Origin: Rhizobium tumorigenes
Lineage (GTDB): Bacteria; Pseudomonadota; Alphaproteobacteria; Rhizobiales; Rhizobiaceae
Direction of reading: 5' to 3'
DNA: 64,000 bases
NCBI RefSeq assembly: GCF_003240565.2
Contig: NZ_CP117256.1
Span: 496,001 to 560,000, forward strand
Part shown: one piece after another, positions 54,653 to 63,637 of the stretch
How the letters are laid out: each line of letters opens with the position of its first letter
Numbering within the stretch: the stretch's first letter is position 1
Made by a program: the position numbers and the translations under genes
The notes under the pieces: model-generated
The model's input: the letters and a program-made list of their open reading frames with translations, nothing else
Told to the model about the DNA's origin: nothing
The model's database searches: none

Positions 54653-55360
54653 ATTGATTTTCCTTCGGTCCGCTGACGGGCCCGCCCATCATGACAATAG
54701 CTTCCTTGAAACGAATGCCTTCAAATAGGCGCTCAAAGCTGACGGGCAATGCCATTAGCTTTCGCTTGACGGGCGCTGCGGCCTTCTTCGCTTTGCCAAG
54801 TCATGCCACGCAAGCCGCTGGCTTCTTGATTGGGGAATCCGCCGCCGGCCCCAAAACGTGTTGTAGGCTACGCCCTTGTCCCGACCAGCAATCAGGGCAT
54901 GGATGAGGCTCCTATGGCCGAACTGCGTGATTTCGGCTGCTAGCGGATATGTCTGGAGCAGGGTCGGGTGCATTTTACGCGCTTGGCCACTTCTGACGAG
55001 GCTACTACTCGGTGATCTTACCGCCGCCGATGTGGTTGTCGTCGTATCGCCTTGCCCGGTCTGTGAGACACCTCCTGCAGGTGATGAAGATCTCGAGCAG
55101 CGCGGCCGTCCATTTTCATCGATCCGCAATCCGATCCGATCGATACGTCCACGCGACAGGGCATGTTTTCTCTGCAGGTTCTTGGCGCCGTCGCGCAGCT
55201 CTAAAGAACGCTGATCGTTGAGGGAACCAAGGCCGGCATTAACGCGCCAAAAGCCCGCGGCAATCCAGGCCTTCGGGAGAGACAGCTGGGAGCCCTACCC
55301 GGTTCGTCGTCTGATTGGCCGATCAGGGGTGTTGCAGGTAGGCTGGGACTTTACTCGAAT
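54653..55360. other. Intergenic, no gene confidently supported
   Basis: About 700 bp between the GH13 gene and the diguanylate cyclase. A minus-strand frame (54755-55129) contains EITQFGHRSLIHALIAGRDK and could be a decayed gene, but it has no recognised family and no ribosome site. Confidence 0.35.
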
Positions 55361-56101
55361 TTACGCGACGACCCTGTTCCTGCCAAGCGCCTTCGCTTGA
55401 TAGAGGTTTGCATCCGCAGCCTTGAGGCATTCGGATGGATCAAACCCTGTGGGGCAACGACATGCGCCTATGCTTGCAGAAATCATCACCCCGACGCCGG
55501 AGGGCGCATGCAACATGATCCCCGCGATTTCCTCTCGAAGCTTCTCGCAACGGCCACGCATTTCATCGAACGTCAAGCCAATTTGAAACAGGCCAAACTC
55601 TTCGCCGCCAAGTCTCCCAACGATGGAACTCGACTGCATTTGATAGCGTGCGAGGATCCCGCCGGCACAGCGAAGCGCCTCGTCGCCCGCTGCGTGACCG
55701 TATCGATCATTGATCGCCTTGAAATGATCGAGGTCCAGATAAAGCAGTGCTCCGGACAGGCTCTGCTGACTTGCGGCCTCAAGATCATCCATGAACGCGG
55801 TTCGTGTCAGGACTCCCGTCAGACCGTCTGTCCGTGATTGAAGGCGAAGCGCCTCATAGGCATCGGCAAGCCTTTGCAACGCGTCTCTTGTCGCGGCCTC
55901 AGCCCGCCGCACTTTTTCAGACTGCCAAAAATGCAGCGCCGAGGCAGGGATCGATATCGCCAGCGGGCAGAAGATCGTCATGAACAGGCCGGCACCTTCT
56001 ACGCGGCCGCCCAGAAACGGAACGACGCTGAACGAAAGCGCCAGGGAGGCGACAACGGAAAGCAAGCCAGTCAAAACGGACTTCTGAATAACACGACGCA
56101 T
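55361..56101 (-). CDS. Membrane-bound diguanylate cyclase (GGDEF)
   Basis: A 246-residue enzyme making cyclic di-GMP. The ATG at 56101 (MRRVIQKSV) is preferred; one eight codons earlier is possible. Two transmembrane helices (VLTGLLSVVASLALSFSVV and GLFMTIFCPLAISIPASALH) lead to a coiled linker and the GGDEF domain: DGLTGVLTRTAFMDDLE, LLYLDLDHFKAINDRYGHAA, and the active-site RLGGEEFGLF. The RxxD inhibitory site before GGEEF is not evident. The C-terminus DANLYQAKALGRNRV is standard. The gene stands alone. Confidence 0.92.
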   Translation of the reverse strand: MRRVIQKSVLTGLLSVVASLALSFSVVPFLGGRVEGAGLFMTIFCPLAISIPASALHFWQSEKVRRAEAATRDALQRLADAYEALRLQSRTDGLTGVLTRTAFMDDLEAASQQSLSGALLYLDLDHFKAINDRYGHAAGDEALRCAGGILARYQMQSSSIVGRLGGEEFGLFQIGLTFDEMRGRCEKLREEIAGIMLHAPSGVGVMISASIGACRCPTGFDPSECLKAADANLYQAKALGRNRVVA

Positions 56102-56401
56102 CGATACCACCGCCAGCAATGTCAATTCCCTATGACGCAGATGGCTTTAAATTTGTTGAATCCTATACAAAAAAAGCCATCCCACCGACCTGGGCGCTCA
56201 AAAGATCAGTCAGCAGCCGCTCCCTGCGTTTGGGTCGAGATCCTCATAGGAACATATCCCCGCCGTAGTGATGAACGCGTGTATGGTGGCAACGGTATAG
56301 ACATCTCACCCGCAAGTGCGAGGGTACTATAACGGCGGCTTCCCGATACCGCATTAGTTGACCCAAAGACGTCCCCGGCTGATTTCATTTGACGATCGTC
56401 G

Positions 56402-57349
56402 CTAATTTTCCGATGGGACAGCGCAGAAAGTCTTCAGGAACGCGACGAATGCCCGCAGTGCTGCCGACTGGTGACGGCGGCTGGGAAAGTAGAGGTAAAG
56501 CGGCTCGATGGGAGACATCCATCCGGGAAGGACGCGGACGAGCTTTCCTTCGTCTACGAGCTCGGACACGTACGCAGCTGGCGCATTGACGATACCGACC
56601 CCCCTGACCGTCAGGTCGATCTGGGAAGCCAGATCATGAACGATCGTCGCTGCGGGCGGAACGATCTGCACGACTTCGGCAGCGGATTGCAGTGTCCAGG
56701 GTATGATCTGTCCGGTGATCTGACTGCGGCACATCACGGCGCGATGATCGAGAAGGTCGCTGGGTAGATTCGGTCTCGCTCTGTCATGCAGATATCCGGG
56801 CGAAGCGACAAGAACCGCCTCCGATGCCGGTGCGGCCTTAACAGCCACCATGTCCTTCTCAATACAATTGCCATAGCGCAAACCGGCATCATAGCCCTGC
56901 TTGACGATGTCGATCATCCGCGCTTCGACTGCGATCTCGAGATCGATATCAGGATAGATGCGCTGGAACGGGACCAGTGCGGGAGCGATCAGCAGGTCGA
57001 AGGGCGCGCGCGGCATCGTGAGGCGTAAAGGTCCCGTCGGCCGCCCGCTCCGGCCGGATGCCTCCTCGGCAGCCTGACGCAATTGCGATAGAGCCGGCGC
57101 TGTCGCGAGCAGATAGTCCTTCCCGACATCGGTCAGGCTCAGGCTGCGGGTCGAACGGCGAAACAGCGATGCCCCCAGCCGCTCTTCGAGACCGCCGATC
57201 GCCTGACTGACGGCGGAGGGCGAAATGCCTCGCCTCCTCGCCGCCTCGGAAAAGCTGCCGGCTTCGGCAACAGCCACGAACATTGCCACGCCTTCGAGGA
57301 TGTCCTTCTGTCGCAACAAAGCACCTGTAAGTTCTGCTTCAAACGTCAT
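56402..57349 (-). CDS. LysR-family transcriptional regulator
   Basis: A 315-residue LTTR. The winged helix-turn-helix lies near residues 20-78 (FVAVAEAGSFSEAARRRGIS, PSAVSQAIGGLEERLGASLF, RRSTRSLSLTD). The C-terminal part is the effector-binding domain (GLRYGNCIEKDMVAVKAAPA). It belongs to the large YafC/DmlR-like group. It is divergent from the epoxide hydrolase-like gene, with 49 bp between starts, the classic arrangement for an LTTR controlling its neighbour. Confidence 0.92.
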   Translation of the reverse strand: MTFEAELTGALLRQKDILEGVAMFVAVAEAGSFSEAARRRGISPSAVSQAIGGLEERLGASLFRRSTRSLSLTDVGKDYLLATAPALSQLRQAAEEASGRSGRPTGPLRLTMPRAPFDLLIAPALVPFQRIYPDIDLEIAVEARMIDIVKQGYDAGLRYGNCIEKDMVAVKAAPASEAVLVASPGYLHDRARPNLPSDLLDHRAVMCRSQITGQIIPWTLQSAAEVVQIVPPAATIVHDLASQIDLTVRGVGIVNAPAAYVSELVDEGKLVRVLPGWMSPIEPLYLYFPSRRHQSAALRAFVAFLKTFCAVPSEN

Positions 57350-57398
57350 GCACCATTATCAGCCTAATGGCGGGAATGCTAATGACATATAATGGGGC

Positions 57399-58559
57399 AT
57401 GACTAAGATCCAGAACCCTGCCATCGTCCCGCACCAACCGCAGATTTCTCAAAGCGGATCGCTGCCTAGTCGAAGGTCCGTTCTTCTCGGGATGAGTGCT
57501 GCCGCTGCCTTCTTGTCGGGCGGCGCGGCATGGGGTGCACCCCTGACCACATCCACGCTGGCATCGCGAAGCTTAAGCACGTCAAGACATACGACGCACT
57601 ATCTCGTGTCCGGCCCGGCCGACGGACCGTTAATAATATTCCTCCACGGTTGGCCGGAACTCAGTCTGATATGGCGCGCCCAGATGGACGCTTTCGCTGC
57701 CGAAGGCTGGCGCTGTGTTGCGCCGGACATGCGCGGTTACGGCGCCTCGTCGGCACCCGCCAGTAGTGACGCCTATACCCTTGAGGCAATCGTGGCGGAC
57801 ATGGCCGAATTGCACGACCACCTGGGCGGCAAGCCGGCGATCTGGGTTGGCCATGATTGGGGTAGTGTCGTGGCCGGCGAGCTGGTTGCGCATCAGCCTC
57901 AGCGCAGCCGCGGCGCCGTGCTGGTTTCGGTGCCATATTTCCCCGAAACGAACGCTCTGCCGACGTTGGTCCCCCTGGTCGACCGGACGATTTATCCGTC
58001 GGATACGTTTCCGGATGGGCAATGGGACTATTATCGCTACTACACGACGCATTTTGAGTCCGCCGTCGCCGATCTGGACGCGGACAAGGCGGCGTCGCTG
58101 GGGTCTATCTACAGACGCGGAGACCCCGCAAGCATCGGCAAACCTTCACCGAACGCGATGGTCACGCATAAGGGCGGACGCTTTGGCGCCGCGCACCGTG
58201 CCCCGCCGACCCCTCCGGATCCTGCTCTCTGGCCATCAGCGGACTTTGCCGTGCTGGTGAAAACGTTCGAGGCTCACGGCTTCCGCGGGCCCTGCGCGTG
58301 GTATCTGAACGACGAAGCCAACGTCGCCTATGCCCGCAGGTCTGAGAACGGCGGCCGCATCTCTCAACCTGTACTGTTCGTCAATGGTGACTTCGATGCG
58401 ATCAACACCATCCACGGGAACCGCTTTGGCGATCCGATGCGCGCGGCTTGCGCAGATCTCAGCGTGGCCAGTCTGCGCGGCGCGCATTGGCTACCTGTAG
58501 AATGCAAGGTTGAACTCGCTCAGGCGATCCGCACTTGGCTCCAGAGCAAAAAACTGTGA
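57399..58559 (+). CDS. Alpha/beta hydrolase, epoxide hydrolase-like, Tat-exported
   Basis: A 386-residue hydrolase. The N-terminus has a twin-arginine signal (LPSRRSVLLGMSAAAAFL), so it acts in the periplasm or outside. The oxyanion motif HGWPE starts at His83, the nucleophile is Asp153 in GHDWGS, and the catalytic His is His363 in GAHWLPVE. An Asp nucleophile marks the epoxide hydrolase/haloalkane dehalogenase branch, and HGWPE favours epoxide hydrolase. Cap-domain Tyr residues occur in DYYRYYTTHF. It is divergent from a LysR regulator that probably controls it. The natural substrate is unknown. Confidence 0.9.
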   Translation: MTKIQNPAIVPHQPQISQSGSLPSRRSVLLGMSAAAAFLSGGAAWGAPLTTSTLASRSLSTSRHTTHYLVSGPADGPLIIFLHGWPELSLIWRAQMDAFAAEGWRCVAPDMRGYGASSAPASSDAYTLEAIVADMAELHDHLGGKPAIWVGHDWGSVVAGELVAHQPQRSRGAVLVSVPYFPETNALPTLVPLVDRTIYPSDTFPDGQWDYYRYYTTHFESAVADLDADKAASLGSIYRRGDPASIGKPSPNAMVTHKGGRFGAAHRAPPTPPDPALWPSADFAVLVKTFEAHGFRGPCAWYLNDEANVAYARRSENGGRISQPVLFVNGDFDAINTIHGNRFGDPMRAACADLSVASLRGAHWLPVECKVELAQAIRTWLQSKKL

Positions 58560-59125
58560 TGGCGATGAGGAGCCGGCCGGCCGAAACTATCAGCTCCTGG
58601 CTCATTATCGAGGCCGGCTTTCAATGGCTGTACAACGACGTCAATTGCTGCTGTTCGAGGCCCAGTCGGCCCGACGCTGCGATCCTGATCCCCGCCCGTT
58701 GCCGCCTACACCTTGGAGGCCCGCGTTCCCGCCTCGCATCGCGATTTAATCGGGATGATCGCCCGATAAGATCCTGTGAAATGCGTCACCTCCCAGCCTC
58801 CACCTTCAATCTCGTGGGTGATGTATAGATGAATGACAGATCGGCGTTCGTCCAGTAAAGCGACGGGGGTCCCGATGCGGATACATATTATAACGCTTGT
58901 TATTCCCTACGATAATTGGGGCTTTCTATGTATGCCGAGTCACATTTTTGATTGGCCCGACCGCCGGGGCCGTCCCTATGGCATCTGTACCCTCCGATAT
59001 CGCCTGGACTGAGGCGAACGCGCCTCTGGACTCACACCGTCCCGATACCTGCGAGGCAGTAACACGGGCTTGCGTATCGGCGGAGGTGCCGCCCGTACCG
59101 ACCCTCCGTCATCGTCTTATCAAAC
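58560..59125. other. Intergenic with one possible decayed minus-strand frame
   Basis: Minus-strand translation from about 58860 down to a TAG at 58706 reads TPVALLDERRSVIHLYITHE, then EGGGWEVTHFTGSYRAIIPI, which looks like real protein of the short two-layer type. It has no ATG, GTG or TTG start in frame; an ATG one frame away (MYPHRD) suggests a frameshift. Nothing else is supported here. Confidence 0.4.
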
Positions 59126-59158
59126 GACAAGGACCCGCTTCCAAAGCGGGCCTTTGTC
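59126..59158 (-). terminator. Terminator of the small minus-strand gene
   Basis: A 15-bp inverted repeat with two mismatches (GACAAGGACCCGCTT against AAGCGGGCCTTTGTC) 2 bp after the stop at 59161. Read on the minus strand it ends in TTGTCGTTT, so it can terminate that gene; it supports the gene being real. Confidence 0.6.
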
Positions 59159-59160
59159 AA

Positions 59161-59442
59161 TCAGGGCTTGGTATCGTCGGAAGGGACTGTCTCATCTGGA
59201 GGAGCCAACTCGTCCGAGGGCGTTGCCTCCTCAGTGACCGATGCGTCCGGCCCCTTGATTGGCTGACCGTTGACGCTGACCGAGCCGTCGCCGGCAACCG
59301 CCACAGTTGCGCAGCCTCGATCAATGGCTTGGTAGGCTTTTACTGGCAACGGAGAGGTAGAGGCTTCTACTCCAGCAGCACCTCTTCCGTCGAGCCACGT
59401 TTCTATTGCGTCTGGCTCGACGGCTTTCACATCCGCCAGCAC
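59161..59442 (-). CDS. Small hypothetical protein with disordered acidic tail
   Basis: A 93-codon frame from a GTG. The N-terminal half (ADVKAVEPDAIETWLDGRGA, KAYQAIDRGCATVAVAGDGS) is folded-looking; the C-terminus is a Pro/Asp/Glu-rich tail (TEEATPSDELAPPDETVPSD). Upstream in another frame LTFQTDDGRRSLGAG leads smoothly into LTAYLGAKNGVLADV if one base near 59489 is restored, so the true gene probably starts with a TTG or earlier near 59520. A terminator follows its stop. No family recognised. Confidence 0.5.
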   Translation of the reverse strand: MLADVKAVEPDAIETWLDGRGAAGVEASTSPLPVKAYQAIDRGCATVAVAGDGSVSVNGQPIKGPDASVTEEATPSDELAPPDETVPSDDTKP

Positions 59443-59602
59443 GCCGTTCTTAGCGCCAAGGTAGGCTGTCAGCCTGCCCCAAGCGATCGCCTGCCGTCAT
59501 CCGTCTGAAACGTCAACTCGTCGCACTACAGCCGCCAGCTGACCCGAAGGCCGGTCGAACAACCTCATTGGACCGCCCATCTAACCCCCCTGCGCCTGTC
59601 CG

Positions 59603-59779
59603 CTATCGCTTCGAATGTGAACCAAGCATCGTCAGTGCATTTTCGATCGCTGCCCCGGATGCCGTGTTATCGAACACGCACCAGCTATCAACCGCCATCA
59701 CTTTTGAGAATGACCTGATCTCGTTCTTGGTATAGCTCGAATAGTACATCCTTGAACTCTCCCGCAATCGTCTTTACGT
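59603..59779 (-). pseudogene. DUF72-family protein, C-terminal remnant
   Basis: Minus-strand translation gives RLRESSRMYYSSYTKNEIRS, then FSKVMAVDSWCVFDNTASGA and AAIENALTMLGSHSKR before a TAG at 59603. The YYSSY and WCVFDNTASGAA blocks are the C-terminal signature of DUF72 proteins. A stop lies just upstream and the TIM-barrel body (about 190 residues) is gone. Confidence 0.75.
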
Positions 59780-60115
59780 TCTATTCAACGAAAACAATGG
59801 CTTAGGACGGGATTTCCCGGAACCGATTATACAAAGTCCTTGATACTCTCTTACAACTCGATTTAGTTTCCCGAATTCCTTTTTACAGTTTCATAAGTCA
59901 TTGATTTGGCTCAGCAAGTTCTGCAAAATGATATCGTGGATGATATCGACGTAACATCTATACGAATACTCGTTGCGGAACGCTATAGAGGATGAAGCTT
60001 GTGCCGAATTCGCTGTGACCGCGCATTCGTCCGTCGGAAACGGCGGTCTTTGCCCATTCCTTCGGTAACAGCGCGAATAGCTGCGCTTTTCGACCGATGT
60101 CGCCCTTCGACCGCC
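59780..60115. other. Intergenic, AT-rich, no gene seen
   Basis: A notably AT-rich stretch (59780-59990) with no open frame of note, following the DUF72 remnant. Nothing identifiable. Confidence 0.4.
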
Positions 60116-60753
60116 TTATAGACCCGCGCTATTCTCGAAACTTCGTCTGGCGATAATGGAAATTACGGCTGTCGCAGAGCCCGCCGCCTCGACGTACAGT
60201 TCGGCGAGCTGCCTCGTCGCCGAACGGCGGTGTTGTAGATCAAGCGCGAGCGCAAGCGCCGCACGGCCATGCGCCCTGACCTCTTTATAGCTTTCTCCCG
60301 GGAACGTGTGGCTGACGTAGGCCTCAATCATCCGGTTGACATCGGTGGCACTCGGGACAACGCCGTCTTCAGAAACGTGGATACCGGGATCGTATACAGC
60401 CTGGGCCAAAGAAATCATAACCTCGCGACAGTGGAGACCTATGGCCTGGATATCTTCTTCGCCGACGGCGGTGTCTAGCTGGCTGCGTGCCTTGGCCAAG
60501 GTCCTGTCGACCCGCTCCCTGCCCGTCGGCTCCTCAGGAGAATGGCGCTGGCACTTTTGGAAGACGCCGCCGCAATCGCTGGTCGAAGTAGGTTGCGTAC
60601 GTACTGGCGTCGCTCGACGTAGCTCCCGCAATGCTCCTTGTAATAGCGGAACCAGTCCCAGAGGTCTCGATGCTCGGTTGCGTACGCACGAACAAGATTG
60701 CGCCGGTACCGATGTTGACCCAGAATCGGACTAACGAGGGTGAGAATCAACAT
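60116..60753 (-). pseudogene. Hypothetical protein, frameshifted
   Basis: Two minus-strand frames join into one plausible protein. The first (RRNLVRAYATEHRDLWDWFR, YYKEHCGSYVERRQYVRNLL) runs to about 60560; the second carries on with DRTLAKARSQLDTAVGEEDI, QAIGLHCREVMISLAQAVYD and LALALDLQHRRSATRQLAEL to the stop at 60116. A single-base change joins them. The mainly helical C-terminal part resembles small proteins sometimes annotated as abortive-infection-like, but I cannot name the family. The nominal start overlaps the divergent next gene, so the true start may be downstream. Confidence 0.5.
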
Positions 60754-61126
60754 GGTCGAGGACCGTCAAACAAAGCACGTGATGCCGCCTTACAACCTCC
60801 AAAGGAAGGACTATCGGAGCCTTTTGGAAGTCATGGGGCTTTCCGTCGAGATGGGGCGCTACGGATCGCTTGAAGCGATGATCGCCGAACGGGGAAGCAA
60901 GATAGAGGCGTTAAACGCCGAAGGCGATGTTCCAATTCTCAACGAAATGCGGCGGAAACTCGCCGCAGGAAAGAAAATTGAAGCGACGCACGGCAGGGGC
61001 GCGCTGCTCAATCTGGATCATGAGTACATCCTCAATCGACTGGAACATTTGCCGTCCGAGCAAGTCGAAAATGCCAGACGGTATAGGGGCTATAAATACG
61101 GGTCTCTCAACGACCGCGAGGCTTAA
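60752..61126 (+). CDS. Hypothetical protein
   Basis: A 124-residue, charged, mainly helical protein (LEVMGLSVEMGRYGSLEAMI, DHEYILNRLEHLPSEQVENA). The ATG at 60752 follows GAGGGTGAG; four codons of open frame precede it. It is convergent with the next gene and overlaps it by 20 bp at the 3' ends. No family recognised. Confidence 0.55.
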   Translation: MVEDRQTKHVMPPYNLQRKDYRSLLEVMGLSVEMGRYGSLEAMIAERGSKIEALNAEGDVPILNEMRRKLAAGKKIEATHGRGALLNLDHEYILNRLEHLPSEQVENARRYRGYKYGSLNDREA

Positions 61127-61568
61127 CAGCATCTTCGGGTATCGGGTCTGGTTCTTGGTCCTCACCGTAGAAATGCTCCCATGCCTCCTCGGTGGCGTGT
61201 TCGAGCGTGAGAAAAATTCCGACAATACGACTAGCTGGACTTAGAACCATGTACCGCCCGCCATCGAACATGACGACATACCCGTCAGGCAGGTCGTCAC
61301 CGTCAACCCTGACGCGCCGGAATACCGTTACGTTCAATGCACCGTTCGCACCAGGAGTCGCCGCGAGCCTACGTAGTGACTTGTTTTGATGCTCCCGAAA
61401 GTCGAGTATCGCAACAGGACCGCATATTGGGGTAAAATCCCGGGTGACGACAATCGAGATTTGCCCGTCCAGAATTGTTTGATCGTCATCTACGTCCTGA
61501 TCGTGGAAGATATATGAGTACGTTTTCAAACCAAATTCTCCAGACACGATGCAGAGGATGTCTTTCAT
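61107..61568 (-). CDS. Hypothetical protein
   Basis: A 153-residue soluble protein with beta-rich segments (GQISIVVTRDFTPICGPVAI, GYVVMFDGGRYMVLSPASRI) and an acidic C-terminus. No family recognised. It starts about 85 bp after the stop of the FtsH-like protease on the same strand and may be in the same transcript. Confidence 0.6.
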   Translation of the reverse strand: MKDILCIVSGEFGLKTYSYIFHDQDVDDDQTILDGQISIVVTRDFTPICGPVAILDFREHQNKSLRRLAATPGANGALNVTVFRRVRVDGDDLPDGYVVMFDGGRYMVLSPASRIVGIFLTLEHATEEAWEHFYGEDQEPDPIPEDAVKPRGR

Positions 61569-61654
61569 AGCGGGTTTAGGCTTCCTTGTTCGTTAACGTT
61601 GTGGGTCCTGTAAAGATGCTGCCTCACAACGCTATCACGCGAGAAATGTCTCAT

Positions 61655-63583
61655 TCATGCCTTGCACATTTGGTTTTGATCGAGGCAGTGAACTACCTCC
61701 CCGCCCTCCAGCCGCTTCCGCTCGACGAGCTTCGCCTTCAGCACCAACAGCGCGTCCATTCGCGGTGCGATCATGTCCCTCGCCCGCTCCATCTGCTCCT
61801 TGATGATGACGTCGATTTTCGCGAAGCGCCGGGGATCGGCGCGGAGCATCTCAAGACGCCGTTTGTCGTCGTCCTGCTCGGAAACCATGACGTCGCCCAT
61901 CGCAAGATGAGTCTCGATCAGGGTCGCGAGGTATGTCGCCCGCGCGAGGTCCGAACGCTCGGAACCGCCGGCCCCGTCGGAATGCTCGCCGAAGACAAGC
62001 TGTTCGGCCGCCATGCCCGCCAGGTAGCAAACCAGTTCGTCCAGATAGTCGCTGCGCGTCCAGATCTTCATCCCAGGCTGCTGGAAGCCGGTTCTGCCGA
62101 ACGACCCGACCCCGGCTCCGTACTTGGCGTCTTCGATCTCGACGGCAAGCAGCTCTTGGCCGACGAGCACGCCGACGATGGCATGGCCCAACTCGTGGAC
62201 GGCCAGACGGTCGAGCATCTCGGCGGGCACAGGCACACGCTCCGGAAGCAAGGCTTCGACGTCGGACGCACAGACCGGCCGCCTGGCAAGCCTGGCGACG
62301 CGCCGCGCGTCCCGTGCGAGCTTCTCGATTTGCGCGCCGCTCCAGCCGACGGTCGCTACCTCGAAGCCGCCGTCGGCGAACTTAAGGTTTTCGATACCGA
62401 TGTGGCCGCAAAGGACGTGGAGGCGCGCCTCGCCGTCAAGCGGCGGGATGACAAGATGGGTTTCAAGGCGGCCGGGTCGCAGCAAGCCGGGATCGATGCG
62501 GTCAGGATAATTGGTGGCACCGACGACGACCACGCCTTCATGTCCGATCGCGCCGTCGAGCAACTCGAGCAGGCCGTTGATGACCTGCCGCGCGTAGTTT
62601 GAGTTCTGGCCGTCGTCGTCGTCGCGGCTCCCAAGCGAGTCGAACTCGTCGAGAAACAGGATCGACGGCGTCTGTCGCATCGCCTCTTCGAAGCTTCCCC
62701 GCATTGCCTTCAGCAGGTCGCCCAGATGACCCATAGCCTGCCACTTGGCAGCGGAGGCCGTCACGAGCGCTGCACCGCAGCTGGCGGCCAGCATGGAGGC
62801 GTAGGACGTCTTCCCGGAACCGGGCGGCCCCACAAGCAGCGCGCCTCGGTCGACGTCGGTCCACGAGAGCGTACCGGCAGACCATGCCTTGAGGTCTTCG
62901 GCGACGCGAAGACCCCAGTCCTTCGCCTCCCCATAACCCACGGCTTCTTCAAGGCATCGCCTGGCGGAGACAGGTGCGGAGGCTACGGCAGCCGCCTCGT
63001 GCTTTTCCTCGACAGCCAGTTCCGCCGCCAGGGTCTTCAGACGCCGCAGGCCGTTCGCCAGCGGTCTGCGGCTGCGGAAGGCGAGCTTCACATTATAGAA
63101 CGAGCAGCCACAGAGAAATCCGGCGTCCGCTTCCGTCATGCCGGAAAGCCCCGTGACTTCGGCGGCGGCCAGATAATGTCCGGGAAGCGGAGGTTCGATT
63201 TCCGCGACCAGATCGGCGGCCATCAAGACCTGGCCCGGGATATCCCCGCCTCCGGTGTGCAGGACAATGGTCCGCCGCATGTACCTCAGGGTCTGCGCGC
63301 GCCGGATATTGACGGCGTCGGCAAAGTCGCCGAATGCCTCGACGCCTTCGTTGTTTTCTTCGCTGAAGTCGTTGATCGATCGTTTGCGCTGAAGCCGGAG
63401 CAGGTACTCGGCCGCCGTCTGATAGACATCGAGGTCTTCGGGACTCTCAACTCTGAGCACGGCGACGAACGACACCGCCGGCCTGTGCACGAAGGGCCGC
63501 AAGGCCCGGGCCAGTCCGTAGACGGCTACGTGCAGAGTGACGGATTTGTGCTTGAGGGCTTTCTCGAAACGGAAGTTGTGCAT
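61655..63583 (-). CDS. Soluble FtsH-like AAA+ zinc metalloprotease
   Basis: A 642-residue ATP-dependent protease lacking the membrane anchors of FtsH. The first ~220 residues are a helical domain of unknown type. The AAA module follows: Walker A GPPGSGKT (Lys258), Walker B ILFLDEFDSLG, sensor VVVGATNYPDRIDPGLLRPG and Arg finger RPGRLE. The peptidase domain has the zinc motif HELGH (His463, Glu464, His467) and the third-ligand region RSDLARATYLA. Such FtsH-like proteins occur in accessory regions of alphaproteobacteria, sometimes with defence or transposition genes; the targets are unknown. The upstream gene is 54 bp away on the same strand. Confidence 0.88.
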   Translation of the reverse strand: MHNFRFEKALKHKSVTLHVAVYGLARALRPFVHRPAVSFVAVLRVESPEDLDVYQTAAEYLLRLQRKRSINDFSEENNEGVEAFGDFADAVNIRRAQTLRYMRRTIVLHTGGGDIPGQVLMAADLVAEIEPPLPGHYLAAAEVTGLSGMTEADAGFLCGCSFYNVKLAFRSRRPLANGLRRLKTLAAELAVEEKHEAAAVASAPVSARRCLEEAVGYGEAKDWGLRVAEDLKAWSAGTLSWTDVDRGALLVGPPGSGKTSYASMLAASCGAALVTASAAKWQAMGHLGDLLKAMRGSFEEAMRQTPSILFLDEFDSLGSRDDDDGQNSNYARQVINGLLELLDGAIGHEGVVVVGATNYPDRIDPGLLRPGRLETHLVIPPLDGEARLHVLCGHIGIENLKFADGGFEVATVGWSGAQIEKLARDARRVARLARRPVCASDVEALLPERVPVPAEMLDRLAVHELGHAIVGVLVGQELLAVEIEDAKYGAGVGSFGRTGFQQPGMKIWTRSDYLDELVCYLAGMAAEQLVFGEHSDGAGGSERSDLARATYLATLIETHLAMGDVMVSEQDDDKRRLEMLRADPRRFAKIDVIIKEQMERARDMIAPRMDALLVLKAKLVERKRLEGGEVVHCLDQNQMCKA

Positions 63584-63637
63584 GGTGGCCTCGCAGGGAA
63601 ATGTCGGAATGGGTCGACCGGGCGGCAGAGTGCCGCG

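Noticed and set aside
55000..55220. Possible nuclease or ligase remnant next to the diguanylate cyclase
   Set aside because: Short protein-like stretches were tried in several frames but no motif could be confirmed.
58897..59508. 203-codon plus-strand frame
   Set aside because: It spans a hairpin terminator and lies opposite the small minus-strand gene, with no domain of its own.
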